Positions 25,377 through 33,713 of a stretch of DNA of 64,000 bases are shown piece by piece (positions within the stretch are counted from its first letter, which is position 1; every line of letters begins with the position of its first letter). The stretch comes from Alicyclobacillaceae bacterium (lineage in GTDB: Bacteria; Bacillota; Bacilli; Kyrpidiales; Kyrpidiaceae). A model generated the notes under the pieces. The model did not search any database and was not told the DNA's origin. It saw only the letters and a program-made list of their open reading frames with translations. The translations under genes were made by a program, and so were the position numbers. The stretch lies in assembly GCA_029961045.1 (NCBI GenBank), contig JASBVN010000024.1, positions 1-64,000 on the forward strand. Reading direction: 5' to 3'.

Positions 25377-26318
25377 TTAACGGCCCACCCGTTGCCAGGC
25401 GAGGCGCGCCGCCCCGAATACGCCCGCCGATCCTCCCAAAAGCGCCGGGGTGAGCCGGCAAAACCGCGCGACCCGAGGAAGGGCGCGACGGCGAAATTCC
25501 GCCTCCAAAGGCACAAAAAGCAGATCCCCAGCCTCCGCCATCCCCCCTCCGACGACGATGACCTCCGGATTGAGGAGATTGGCGGCCGCCGCCAAACCCA
25601 AGCCGAGCCATGACGCTGCCTCTTCCACCACTTCTTTGGCCACCGGGTGCCCCTGCGCCGCCAAGGCAAAGACGTCCCGGGCGGTCAAGGCGGCCGGCCC
25701 TCCGGGAGGAGAAGCGACTCCCCTGCGCCGAGCTTCCCGCACGACGGCCGTCGCCGAAGCCAGGGTCTCCAAACATCCGCGCCGGCCGCACGTGCACGGT
25801 TCCCCCTCCGGCTTCAGGGGCAGATGGCCGATTTCCCCGGCCATCGCGGACGCACCGCGGTACAACGCCCCGTTGAACACAATTCCCCCGCCGACCCCGG
25901 TCCCGAGGGTCACGCACAGGACACTCCCCGCCCCCTGCCCCGCTCCGATCCACGCCTCCCCCAAGGCAGCCGCGTTGGCGTCGTTGTCGACTGCCACCGG
26001 CTTTTGCAACACTTCTTCCAACCAAGCGGCGACGGGAACGTCTTTCCACCCCAAGTTAATGGCCTCCTCGATGACGCCGGAAGGCAGATCCAAAAACGCC
26101 GGCCAACCCGAACCGGCTCCCTGCACCCGCTCCCAGGAAACGCCCGCCCGTTCCGCCATCGCTTTTACCCGGACCGCCAGCCGGCGGATCACCTCCCGAG
26201 GACCGAGCCGCCCCTCCGTCGGCCACGCCTCCTTCGCCACCAACTCGCCGGAAGGCCCGACCAAACCCGCCTTTATGTTCGTTCCGCCCACATCGATGCC
26301 CAGCACCACCGGGTTCAA
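25377..26318 (-). CDS. glcK: ROK-family glucokinase
   Basis: A sugar kinase of about 313 residues that phosphorylates glucose with ATP. It shows the phosphate loop GIDVGGTNIKAGL, the sugar-binding GWKDVPVAAWL and DNDANAAALGEAW (catalytic Asp), the second loop VTLGTGVGGGIV, EIGHLPL, and the ROK zinc motif CTCGRRGCLE. The start is uncertain. The ATG at 26325-26327 directly abuts its AAAGGAGG site; a TTG three codons in (26318) has nine bases of spacing and is preferred here. It is convergent with the chemoreceptor gene and about 50 bases downstream of the UbiD-type gene on the same strand. Confidence 0.92.
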   Translation of the reverse strand: MNPVVLGIDVGGTNIKAGLVGPSGELVAKEAWPTEGRLGPREVIRRLAVRVKAMAERAGVSWERVQGAGSGWPAFLDLPSGVIEEAINLGWKDVPVAAWLEEVLQKPVAVDNDANAAALGEAWIGAGQGAGSVLCVTLGTGVGGGIVFNGALYRGASAMAGEIGHLPLKPEGEPCTCGRRGCLETLASATAVVREARRRGVASPPGGPAALTARDVFALAAQGHPVAKEVVEEAASWLGLGLAAAANLLNPEVIVVGGGMAEAGDLLFVPLEAEFRRRALPRVARFCRLTPALLGGSAGVFGAARLAWQRVGR

Positions 26319-26374
26319 TTTCCCCATCCTCCTTTCGCGCCCGCGACGGACCCGGCCGACAGGCCGCCTGGACC

Positions 26375-28138
26375 CTATCGCCGGACGGCCGACCGGAAAA
26401 TTTCACTCCACCGCCGGTCCACCCGGCGGGCCACGTCGGGATCCGGTTCGACTTCTCCCGGATACCCGGGTTTCATCCGAGCGTCGAGGATCAGGGGAAA
26501 CCGATAAGCAATCCGGTGCCGCTCCCACCGGGCCGGAGCGTACAAATCGCAAGCCGGGTCAAACCGCGTAAATACGGTCCACAAGGCGCCGGTGACCTCA
26601 TCGGCGGCCCGCACGTCGTCTACGATCGCCACCAGAGGCCATTGTTCGAGATCCCCCGGATCCTCGGCCAACCTCTGTCCGAGATCGGGATTTTGGTGAA
26701 AAGATTCTCCTTGCACAAACAGCACGCCGGGCATGAACACCCGGGCGGCGACAAGACCGGGAGGCAAAGACCCCGCGAAAGCTCCGGGCAAATCCCGGCG
26801 AACCGGCCCCGTCCCGATCCAGATGGCCTTGCTTCCGCGATTGAAGCGCCTTCCCGTGTAATCCAGCGTATCCATCGCCGTACCGGGCAGCACGTACAAA
26901 TCTTTGGCCGGATCCATGCGCTCCAGCACCGCCCGCAGCACCCGGCGGAAATCGGCGAGCCCGACCGGCTGATCCGTCAAAAACAAACACTTGGTCAGCG
27001 ACAACTGCCCCTCCCCCAAGATTCGAAAACCGTGCGCCAGTGCCTCGCCCTCGTAGCTTTCCCGGACCACGGCGGCACACAAAGGGTGAAAGCCGGTCTC
27101 CGCGTACGTCCAGAGGTCCCGGACCCCCGGCAAAGCCAGGGGAAAAAACGGGGAGAGAAGCCGCTGGAGAAACTCGCCCAGAAAATAGTCCTCCTGCTTG
27201 GGCTTGCCCACCACGGTGGCCGGAAAGACGGCGTCTCGCCGGCGGGCCAACCCTTCGACTTCCAAAACGGGAAATTCGTGCGCCAAAGAATAATACCCGT
27301 AATGATCGCCGAAGGGGCCTTCGAGACGCCGCACGCCCGGCGGCACCCGGCCCCACAGGGCGAATTCCGCCTCGGCGATCAGGGGGTGGGGAGCTCCGGG
27401 ACACTCGGCCACCCCGATTTTCTCGCCTAAAATTAAAGAGGCGAGAACCAACTCGGGGACCATCTCGGGCAGCGGCGCCACCGCGGCTGCGACGAGCGCC
27501 GGCGGTCCGCCGAGGAACACCGTCACGGGTAGGGCCTGTCCCGCCCGTTCCGCCTCGTGATAATGAAAACCCCCGCCTTTGTGGATCTGCCAGTGCATCC
27601 CCGTGGTGCGATCGTCGTAGATCTGCATGCGGTACATGCCCACATTGTGTTGTTTTGTCCGGGGGTGTTCCGTGTACACGAGGGGGAGAGTGAGGAAAGG
27701 CCCTCCGTCTTTTGGCCAGCAGGTCAGCGCCGGCAATGCCGTCAACCGGGGAGGCGACTCCACCACCTCCAACACCGGGGCCGACGGCGCAGGCTTGATC
27801 CCGGTCTTGGCGGCTTCCCACCATATCCGGCGGTGTTTCCACAGGGTCGAAAGCTTGGGAGGGATCGATTCCTCTAGTGCCCTGGTCAGATCGCGCACCC
27901 ACGCCTCCGGCCTGGAGCCGAACGCCAACTCCACCCGCCGGGGCGTGCCGAACAGATTGGTCACTACCGGGTGTACACTGCCCTTGACGTTCCGGAACAA
28001 CAAAGCCGGTCCCCCTTCGGCGATGACGCGGCGGTGAATTTCCGCCACTTCCAGATAAGGATCGACCGGTGCCTCGATCTCGACCAGCTCTCCCTCCCGG
28101 CGCAGCAATTCCATAAAACTTCTTAAACTCCGGTGCAA
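26375..28138 (-). CDS. UbiD-family decarboxylase
   Basis: About 587 residues of the prenylated-FMN-dependent UbiD family, which (de)carboxylates aromatic or unsaturated acids. Visible family regions are the N-terminal RSLRSFMELLRREGELVEI, the cofactor-pocket GMYRMQIYDDRTTGMHWQIHKGG, EGPFGDHYGYYS with the catalytic-region Glu, and AIWIGTGPVRRDL. No UbiX prenyltransferase is nearby. Family members include the menaquinone-related (futalosine-route) and phenolic-acid decarboxylases, and the substrate cannot be chosen here. A TTG start at 28138 is proposed, with TTGGAGGGG six bases upstream; upstream TTG codons at 28153 or 28144 lack that site. Confidence 0.9.
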   Translation of the reverse strand: MHRSLRSFMELLRREGELVEIEAPVDPYLEVAEIHRRVIAEGGPALLFRNVKGSVHPVVTNLFGTPRRVELAFGSRPEAWVRDLTRALEESIPPKLSTLWKHRRIWWEAAKTGIKPAPSAPVLEVVESPPRLTALPALTCWPKDGGPFLTLPLVYTEHPRTKQHNVGMYRMQIYDDRTTGMHWQIHKGGGFHYHEAERAGQALPVTVFLGGPPALVAAAVAPLPEMVPELVLASLILGEKIGVAECPGAPHPLIAEAEFALWGRVPPGVRRLEGPFGDHYGYYSLAHEFPVLEVEGLARRRDAVFPATVVGKPKQEDYFLGEFLQRLLSPFFPLALPGVRDLWTYAETGFHPLCAAVVRESYEGEALAHGFRILGEGQLSLTKCLFLTDQPVGLADFRRVLRAVLERMDPAKDLYVLPGTAMDTLDYTGRRFNRGSKAIWIGTGPVRRDLPGAFAGSLPPGLVAARVFMPGVLFVQGESFHQNPDLGQRLAEDPGDLEQWPLVAIVDDVRAADEVTGALWTVFTRFDPACDLYAPARWERHRIAYRFPLILDARMKPGYPGEVEPDPDVARRVDRRWSEIFRSAVRR

Positions 28139-28174
28139 TCCCAACCCCTCCAACGCGCGACCCGGGTCAAGCCC

Positions 28175-28780
28175 TCACGTGTAAATCTCTTTGTAGCGGT
28201 CGAAATTGTAGAACACCCGCTGGACGAAATGGCGGGTTTCGCCGACGGGAATCCGGTCGGCGTGTTCAAGGGTTCCGTCCCACTGGCCTTCTTTTAACCA
28301 GCGTTCAACCCGGTTGGGACCGGCGTTGTACGCCGCCACGGCGGCCACCGTATTCCCGTGGAACCGTTCGATGAGATAACTCAAATACCAGCTGCCCATC
28401 GCCAGGCTGGCTTCGGGATCGGTCAAATCGTCGGTCGAGACCTTCGGGGCCCCGGGCTGTTGCACGATCCACCGGGCGGTTTCCGGCATCAACTGCATCA
28501 GCCCCACCGCCCCCACCTTGGAGACACGGTCCCGAACAAAAGAACTTTCCACCCGCACGACCGCCGCCACGAGGAGGGGGTCGAGATCGTAGCGGGCCGC
28601 CTCCCGCCGGATGTCCTCGTAGTAATACAACGGGTACATCCACCGGGCGACCCATTTGGTCTGCATCAGGGCAAACACCGCCGCCAAGAGGATGAACAGT
28701 ACCGCCACCAGCCGGCGCGGCCGGCGCCGGCCGGCCTCCGGCCTCACTCCCTGCCGCGCCGGTTGCACAACTCCATCCAC
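28175..28780 (-). CDS. Lytic transglycosylase (SLT domain, membrane-anchored)
   Basis: A 201-residue murein hydrolase. A basic N-terminus (RRRPRRLV) and one membrane helix (LVAVLFILLAAVFALM) are followed by the SLT fold: YDLDPLLVAAVVRVESSFVRDRVSKVGAVGLMQLMPETARW with the catalytic Glu in VESSF, and AAVAAYNAGPNRVERWL. It cleaves the glycan strand outside the membrane. The GTG at 28780 overlaps the end of coaE and has AGGTGG seven bases upstream; a GTG at 28747 that overlaps the coaE stop has no ribosome site. It closes the mutM-coaE gene string, as slt-like genes do in several Bacillota. Confidence 0.92.
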   Translation of the reverse strand: MDGVVQPARQGVRPEAGRRRPRRLVAVLFILLAAVFALMQTKWVARWMYPLYYYEDIRREAARYDLDPLLVAAVVRVESSFVRDRVSKVGAVGLMQLMPETARWIVQQPGAPKVSTDDLTDPEASLAMGSWYLSYLIERFHGNTVAAVAAYNAGPNRVERWLKEGQWDGTLEHADRIPVGETRHFVQRVFYNFDRYKEIYT

Positions 28781-29355
28781 ACGCTTTCCACCTGCTTTCG
28801 GGTCATTTCGATGTTTCCGCTGTTGTCGACGATATAATCGGCATACCGCCGCTTTTCTTCAATCGGCATCTGGGAGCGGATCCGCTTCAGGGCATCCTCG
28901 CGGGACAGCCCGTCCCGTCGCATCAACCGGGCCAACTGCACCTCTTCCGGCACGTACACTAAAATGCACACGTCCACCCATTTCACCATCCCCCCTTCAA
29001 TCAAGAGGGGAACGTCCCACAGAACGATCGCCCTGGGATCCCTGGACAAAAGTTCCCGCGTCCGTTCCGCCATCCGCTCCCGAACCCGCGGATGGACGAT
29101 GGCGTTGAGCTTGGCCAACTCCTCCGGCTTTCCGAACACCATCGCCCCCAACTTCGCCCGGTCCAGCCGGCCGTCGGGAAGCAGAATCTCCCGGCCGAAC
29201 GTCCGCACCAGTTCTTCCAGAGCCGGAGTACCCGGTTCCACCACTTCCCGGGCCACCGCATCCGCATCGACCACGTGGGCTCCCAAAGCGGCGAACATCC
29301 GCGAAACGGTGCTCTTCCCCGTCGCAATCCCGCCCGTCAGTCCCACAATCAACAC
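28744..29355 (-). CDS. coaE: Dephospho-CoA kinase
   Basis: A 203-residue P-loop kinase for the last step of coenzyme A synthesis (dephospho-CoA plus ATP to CoA). Walker A is GLTGGIATGKST at residues 5-16, followed by the substrate-site HVVDADAVAREVVEPG and the lid region RLMRRDGLSREDALKRIRSQM. The GTG start at 29353-29355 follows the mutM stop without a gap, with GGAGGAGG upstream. The mutM-coaE linkage is as in Bacillus. Confidence 0.96.
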   Translation of the reverse strand: MLIVGLTGGIATGKSTVSRMFAALGAHVVDADAVAREVVEPGTPALEELVRTFGREILLPDGRLDRAKLGAMVFGKPEELAKLNAIVHPRVRERMAERTRELLSRDPRAIVLWDVPLLIEGGMVKWVDVCILVYVPEEVQLARLMRRDGLSREDALKRIRSQMPIEEKRRYADYIVDNSGNIEMTRKQVESVWMELCNRRGRE

Positions 29356-30198
29356 TCACCCCTCCTCCGCCCTCGCCCGGCGGTCTTGGCAATTCGGGCA
29401 AAGGTGGGTCCCCCGCCCCGCCACGACGATTCGCTCGACCGGACTTCCACAACGGCGGCACGGCTCCCCCGACCTCCCGTAGACGAAAAGGCGCTCTTGC
29501 ATCAATCCCGGCCGTCCGTCACTGCGAACATACGAGCGCACGGTGGCCCCTCCCGCTTCAATGGCCTCTTTCAACAATTCCCGCATCTGAAAATGGAGTT
29601 CCTCCGCCTCCCGCCGGGTCAGGGAATCGCCGGTCCGGAGCGGATGGATCCGCGCCCGGAACAAAACCTCATCGACATAAATGTTGCCGAGGCCCGCGAT
29701 CACAGACTGGTTTAAAAGCAGTCCTTTCACCGCCGCCGGACGGTTCAGCCGCTGCCGCAGGACGGCCGGAGTCAAAGCCGGATCGAAGGGTTCCGGGCCG
29801 AGGGCGGCAATGCAAGGGAAATGCTCCCACCCGTTCCTGTCCGCCACGTCCATCGTCCCAAATTTGCGCACGTCCCGGTACCGCAATTCCCGGCCGTCAT
29901 CCAGGCGAAACACCACGCGGAGGTACGGGTCGCGCGGTTCCTCCGGCTCGGCTACCCGGTAGCGCCCTTCCATGCGAAGGTGAGAAATCAAAGTCCGGCG
30001 CTCTCCATGCAACAATAAATACTTCCCCCGGCGGCCGATTTCCTGCAGCCGCTCGCCGGCCAGCAGCCGGCCGAACTCCTTCGGATCCCTGGGCGTGCGC
30101 ACCACCCGTTCGCACAGCACCTCCACCCCGACGATCCGCCGCCCGGCCAACGGCTCCAGTCCCCGGCGAATGTGCTCCACTTCGGGCAATTCGGGCAT
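29356..30198 (-). CDS. mutM: Formamidopyrimidine-DNA glycosylase
   Basis: A 280-residue DNA repair enzyme that removes 8-oxoguanine and formamidopyrimidines and nicks the strand. The start MPELPEVE gives the N-terminal proline nucleophile and catalytic Glu after Met removal, which fixes the ATG at 30196-30198. The helix-two-turn-helix region is LLNQSVIAGLGNIYVDEVLFRARIHP. The C-terminal zinc finger CRRCGSPVERIVVAGRGTHLCPNCQ is complete. GGAGAGG lies about ten bases upstream. In Bacillus it follows polA; here a divergently oriented Rieske gene separates them. Confidence 0.97.
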   Translation of the reverse strand: MPELPEVEHIRRGLEPLAGRRIVGVEVLCERVVRTPRDPKEFGRLLAGERLQEIGRRGKYLLLHGERRTLISHLRMEGRYRVAEPEEPRDPYLRVVFRLDDGRELRYRDVRKFGTMDVADRNGWEHFPCIAALGPEPFDPALTPAVLRQRLNRPAAVKGLLLNQSVIAGLGNIYVDEVLFRARIHPLRTGDSLTRREAEELHFQMRELLKEAIEAGGATVRSYVRSDGRPGLMQERLFVYGRSGEPCRRCGSPVERIVVAGRGTHLCPNCQDRRARAEEG

Positions 30199-30261
30199 AC
30201 CGAAACATCCTCTCCTGTTCACAAAAATGTACTAAAACGGACATCGGCCATTCCTCTCAAA

Positions 30262-30290
30262 TTGGCCAATCCGTTGTACCATCATATAAG
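30262..30290 (+). promoter_or_regulatory. Sigma-A promoter of the Rieske gene
   Basis: TTGGCC (30262-30267), 17 bases, TATAAG (30285-30290), about 70 bases before the start. A tandem repeat begins inside the -10 box. Confidence 0.65.
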
Positions 30291-30316
30291 GAATTGTAAA
30301 CTAAGGAATCGTAAAC
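30288..30316 (+). repeat. 15-base-period tandem repeat at the Rieske promoter
   Basis: Two units, AAGGAATTGTAAAC (30288-30301) and AAGGAATCGTAAAC (30303-30316), differ at one base and repeat with a period of 15. They overlap the -10 box and the expected transcription start, so a repressor or leader function is possible. The repeat is seen directly; its function is inference. Confidence 0.7.
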
Positions 30317-30359
30317 GGATTTCTTTCACCGCCGTATCCTTCCGCAAGGAGTGAGACTC

Positions 30360-30905
30360 TTGAAACCAGAAGATGCGCACCAAAACAAGGCATCCGACGG
30401 GAAGGACGGACTGACCCGCCGGCAATTTTTGACCTATGCCCTCGGCGGTACGGGGGCGTTTATGGGAATGTCCATTCTCTCGCCGTTGTTGACCTTTGCC
30501 CTGGCCCCCCTCAAAACCGCCGGCGCGAGCAATATGGTGGACACGAACCACCGGATCGACGAGTTCAACGACCAGGAGCCGAAGTTGATTTCGTTTAAAG
30601 TCCACGTCAACGACGGCTGGAACTCAAAAGACGTCGATAGGCAGGCCTATGTCATCCGGCAAGGGGATAAGCTGCTCGTGATGTCGCCGCTGTGCACCCA
30701 CCTCGGTTGCCTCGTCAGCAAGGCGGATGCGCAGGTGAGCCAAAACGGGCAATGGTATTTTCACTGTCCTTGTCACAACAGCAAGTTCGACAAGTTCGGC
30801 GTCCAGAGCCCCGACTCCCCGGCGACCCGTCCTTTGGACGTCTATCCCTACGAAGTCCGGGACGGCAAGCTGTTCGTTTCCGGTCAAGTGCAAAAGCGCG
30901 GCTGA
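30360..30905 (+). CDS. Rieske 2Fe-2S protein, QcrA-like
   Basis: A 181-residue Rieske protein of the menaquinol:cytochrome c reductase type. A twin-arginine motif (TRRQFLTYALGG, residues about 19-30) leads into a membrane anchor (GAFMGMSILSPLLTFALAP). The cluster-binding boxes are CTHLGC and CPCHNSKF. In Bacillus qcrA is followed by qcrB (cytochrome b) and qcrC; here the next gene is the convergent polA, so this is an orphan. A TTG start at 30360 is preferred, with AAGGAG eight bases upstream; the GTG at 30351 overlaps that site. Respiratory electron transfer is likely, but partner subunits must lie elsewhere. Confidence 0.92.
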   Translation: MKPEDAHQNKASDGKDGLTRRQFLTYALGGTGAFMGMSILSPLLTFALAPLKTAGASNMVDTNHRIDEFNDQEPKLISFKVHVNDGWNSKDVDRQAYVIRQGDKLLVMSPLCTHLGCLVSKADAQVSQNGQWYFHCPCHNSKFDKFGVQSPDSPATRPLDVYPYEVRDGKLFVSGQVQKRG

Positions 30906-30912
30906 ACCCCCG

Positions 30913-30938
30913 GGAAACCCCCGTCCCCGGGGGTTTCC
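30913..30938. terminator. Hairpin between the convergent Rieske and polA genes
   Basis: Perfect 11-bp stem GGAAACCCCCG/CGGGGGTTTCC with a 4-base loop directly between the two stops. Neither side has a good T tract, so efficiency is uncertain. Confidence 0.55.
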
Positions 30939-30939
30939 G

Positions 30940-33621
30940 TCATTTGGCCTCATACCAGTTGTCCCCGACGTGTATGTCCACCTTCAACGGCACCTCCAGG
31001 GGGACCGCCGATTCCATGCTCTCCCGCACCAGGGCGGTCAGCGCTTCCACCTCGTCTTCGGGCACCTCGAACACCAATTCGTCGTGAACTTGCAACAGCA
31101 TGCGGGCGCGGTACCCGTTTCGCCTCATCCGGTGGTCCACATCCACCATCGCCCGTTTGATGATGTCGGCCGCACTCCCCTGGATGGGCGTGTTCATGGC
31201 GGTACGCTCCGCAAAGGCCCTGGCATTGTAATTGGCGGCGCGAATATCGGGCACATACCGGCGCCGCCCCAAAAGAGTGGTCACATACCCGTCCCGCCGG
31301 GCGCGCTCTACCATTTCTTCCATAAACGATTTGACCCGAGGAAATTTAGAAAAATACCGCTCGATAAATTGGGCCGCTTCTTTGCGGGGAATCCCCAAAT
31401 TCTGCGATAACCCGTAATCGCTGATCCCGTACACGATCCCGAAATTGACCGCCTTAGCCTGGCGCCTCATCTGCGGCGTCACCCGGTCGAGAGGCACTTC
31501 AAACACTTCCGCCGCCGTGCGGGCGTGGATATCGAGATCTTCGCGAAACGCCTGCATGAGCCCCGGATCCTTCGAAAAATGGGCCAGCACCCGCAATTCG
31601 ATCTGAGAGTAATCGGCAGATAGGATCTTCCATCCCGCTTCCGAAGGAATAAAGGCCTGCCGAAGCCGGCGGCCCTGCTCCATCCGGACGGGAATGTTCT
31701 GCAGGTTGGGATCGGTGCTGGACAGGCGGCCGGTGGCGGTGACGGCCTGCTGAAAACAGGTGTGGATCTTCCCCGTCTCCGGGCGGATCATCTTCAACAG
31801 TCCCTCGACATAAGTGGACTGGAGCTTCATCAACTGGCGGTAGTCCAAAATCTTGCCCACGATCTCATGATAGGGGGCCAATTTTTCGAGGACGTCGGCC
31901 CCGGTGGAATAGCCGGTTTTCGTCTTTTTCAGAGGCGGCAGTCCCAGTTTGTCAAACAGGATCTCCGCCAACTGTTTTGGACTGTTCAAATTAAACGATA
32001 CGCCCGCTATGGCGTAGATCTCCTTTTCCAAACGATCCAGGTCGGCCGAGAATTCCTCTCCGATGGACCGCAGCCGAGCGGCGTCGACCCGGACCCCGCT
32101 GCGCTCCATTCGGGCCAACACCAGACTGAGCGGAAGTTCTAAATCCAGGTACAGCGAACACAGGCCGGCTTCGGCGAGCGCCCGTTCCAGGCGCGGCCGC
32201 ACCTTCACCATCGCCGCCGCGTACATCGCGCACAGGCGGGCCCTTTCCTCTCCCCCGGGCGCTCCTCTCCCCGCCACGGGAGGCAACTCGATTCCCAAAT
32301 GCTGTTTGATGACGGCGGACAGTTCCGGGTGGCCGTCGGAAGGGTTGGCCAAATAGGCCGCGAGCAGGACGTCAAACGCGCCGGTGGGACCCGGGAGGCC
32401 GAGTTCGGCGGCGGCCACCGCCCACGCTTTCAGGTCGTACAGAACCGGCCGTCCGGTCCGCTCCAAGAGGCGTCCGAGCCCCTCCCGCCATCCGGCTTCT
32501 CCGGCGGGACAGGGCAAGTACCAGGCTCTCTCCCCGTCTGAAAGGGCGACGCCCCGCAAGTGTCCGAACTGGTAGTGGCCGTCCAGATCGAGAAACAGTC
32601 CGCACTCTCCCGCCCACTGTTCCGCCGACCAGTCGCTCCACGGACGAATTTCGGCCTGCGGCAGAGCCGCCCCGGCGCGGGAGCCGCCGGGATCCCCCGC
32701 GCCGTCTAAGGGACGGGCGTCCCCTTCCCCATCGCCTTCCTCCGAAAAGACGGGAGGGATTTTGTCCAAAAGGGAACGAAAAGCCAACTGTTGAAAAATC
32801 CGGCGCACAGCTTCCCTGGAGCCGGGCGTCCACTGCAAATCCCGCCACGAAGCGTTCACCGGAACATCCCGGCGAATCTCAGCCAGGCGTTTGGACATCA
32901 AGGCCTGCTCCCGATTTGCTAAAAGCCGTTCTCGAAGTTTGGATCCGGATATGGCATCCAAATGATCGTAAACGCCTTCGAGGGAACCGTGTTCCTGCAA
33001 CAGCTTGGCGGCCGTTTTCTCTCCCACGCCCGGGACGCCGGGAATGTTGTCGGAGGAGTCGCCCATCAAGCCCTTCAGATCCACGATCTGCGCCGGCTCG
33101 AGACCGAACCGGGCGCGCACCGCCTCCGGGTCGTACCGGTCCGTCTCGGTGATGCCTTTGCGCGTCAAGACCGCCGTCACGCTCGGAGACACCAGTTGCA
33201 GGAGATCTTTGTCCCCCGAAACGACGAGCACGTCTATTCCGTCCTCCTCCGCTTGCCGGCAAACCGTCCCGATCAGATCGTCCGCCTCGTAGCCCTCTCG
33301 TTCTAGGACGGCAATGCCCATGGCGCGGAGGACCTCGCGTACCAGGGGAAACTGTTCGCTCAGTTCGTCCGGGGTTTTTTCGCGCGTTCCCTTGTAGGCG
33401 GGATAGAGTTGGTGACGGAAGGTGGCCTTGCCGGAGTCGAAGGCCACCGCCGCGTGGGTCGGCCGCTCCTCTTGCAGCAACTTCAACAGCATCATGGTAA
33501 AGCCGTACACCGCATTGGTGTGTTGACCTTCCGCATTGGACAGCAGGGGGAGGGCGAAAAACGCCCGGTACAAAACGCTGTTTCCGTCGATGAGCAACAA
33601 CTTTTCCTTGGTCTGGGACAA
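30940..33621 (-). CDS. polA: DNA polymerase I
   Basis: An 893-residue repair polymerase. The N-terminal 5'-3' exonuclease (LLLIDGNSVLYRAFFALPLLSNA, YEADDLIGTVCRQAEEDG, GLMGDSSDNIPGVPGVGEKTA) is complete. The middle domain lacks the acidic residues of an active proofreading exonuclease (LFLDLDGH in place of DxE), as in other Gram-positive Pol I. The palm motifs are LSADYSQIELRVLAHFS, RRQAKAVNFGIVYGIS and LLQVHDELVFEVP. A TTG start at 33621 is proposed: GAGGTG lies six bases upstream and the N-terminus aligns with Bacillus PolA. A GTG at 33630 is the alternative. Confidence 0.96.
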   Translation of the reverse strand: MSQTKEKLLLIDGNSVLYRAFFALPLLSNAEGQHTNAVYGFTMMLLKLLQEERPTHAAVAFDSGKATFRHQLYPAYKGTREKTPDELSEQFPLVREVLRAMGIAVLEREGYEADDLIGTVCRQAEEDGIDVLVVSGDKDLLQLVSPSVTAVLTRKGITETDRYDPEAVRARFGLEPAQIVDLKGLMGDSSDNIPGVPGVGEKTAAKLLQEHGSLEGVYDHLDAISGSKLRERLLANREQALMSKRLAEIRRDVPVNASWRDLQWTPGSREAVRRIFQQLAFRSLLDKIPPVFSEEGDGEGDARPLDGAGDPGGSRAGAALPQAEIRPWSDWSAEQWAGECGLFLDLDGHYQFGHLRGVALSDGERAWYLPCPAGEAGWREGLGRLLERTGRPVLYDLKAWAVAAAELGLPGPTGAFDVLLAAYLANPSDGHPELSAVIKQHLGIELPPVAGRGAPGGEERARLCAMYAAAMVKVRPRLERALAEAGLCSLYLDLELPLSLVLARMERSGVRVDAARLRSIGEEFSADLDRLEKEIYAIAGVSFNLNSPKQLAEILFDKLGLPPLKKTKTGYSTGADVLEKLAPYHEIVGKILDYRQLMKLQSTYVEGLLKMIRPETGKIHTCFQQAVTATGRLSSTDPNLQNIPVRMEQGRRLRQAFIPSEAGWKILSADYSQIELRVLAHFSKDPGLMQAFREDLDIHARTAAEVFEVPLDRVTPQMRRQAKAVNFGIVYGISDYGLSQNLGIPRKEAAQFIERYFSKFPRVKSFMEEMVERARRDGYVTTLLGRRRYVPDIRAANYNARAFAERTAMNTPIQGSAADIIKRAMVDVDHRMRRNGYRARMLLQVHDELVFEVPEDEVEALTALVRESMESAVPLEVPLKVDIHVGDNWYEAK

Positions 33622-33713
33622 CGGGGTCACCTCATTCCTGATCGCCGACAAGCCTATTCTACCACAGGAGAACCGCCGGAGCGCCCCAAAGCCCCGGACG
33701 CAGCCCGTCCGCC

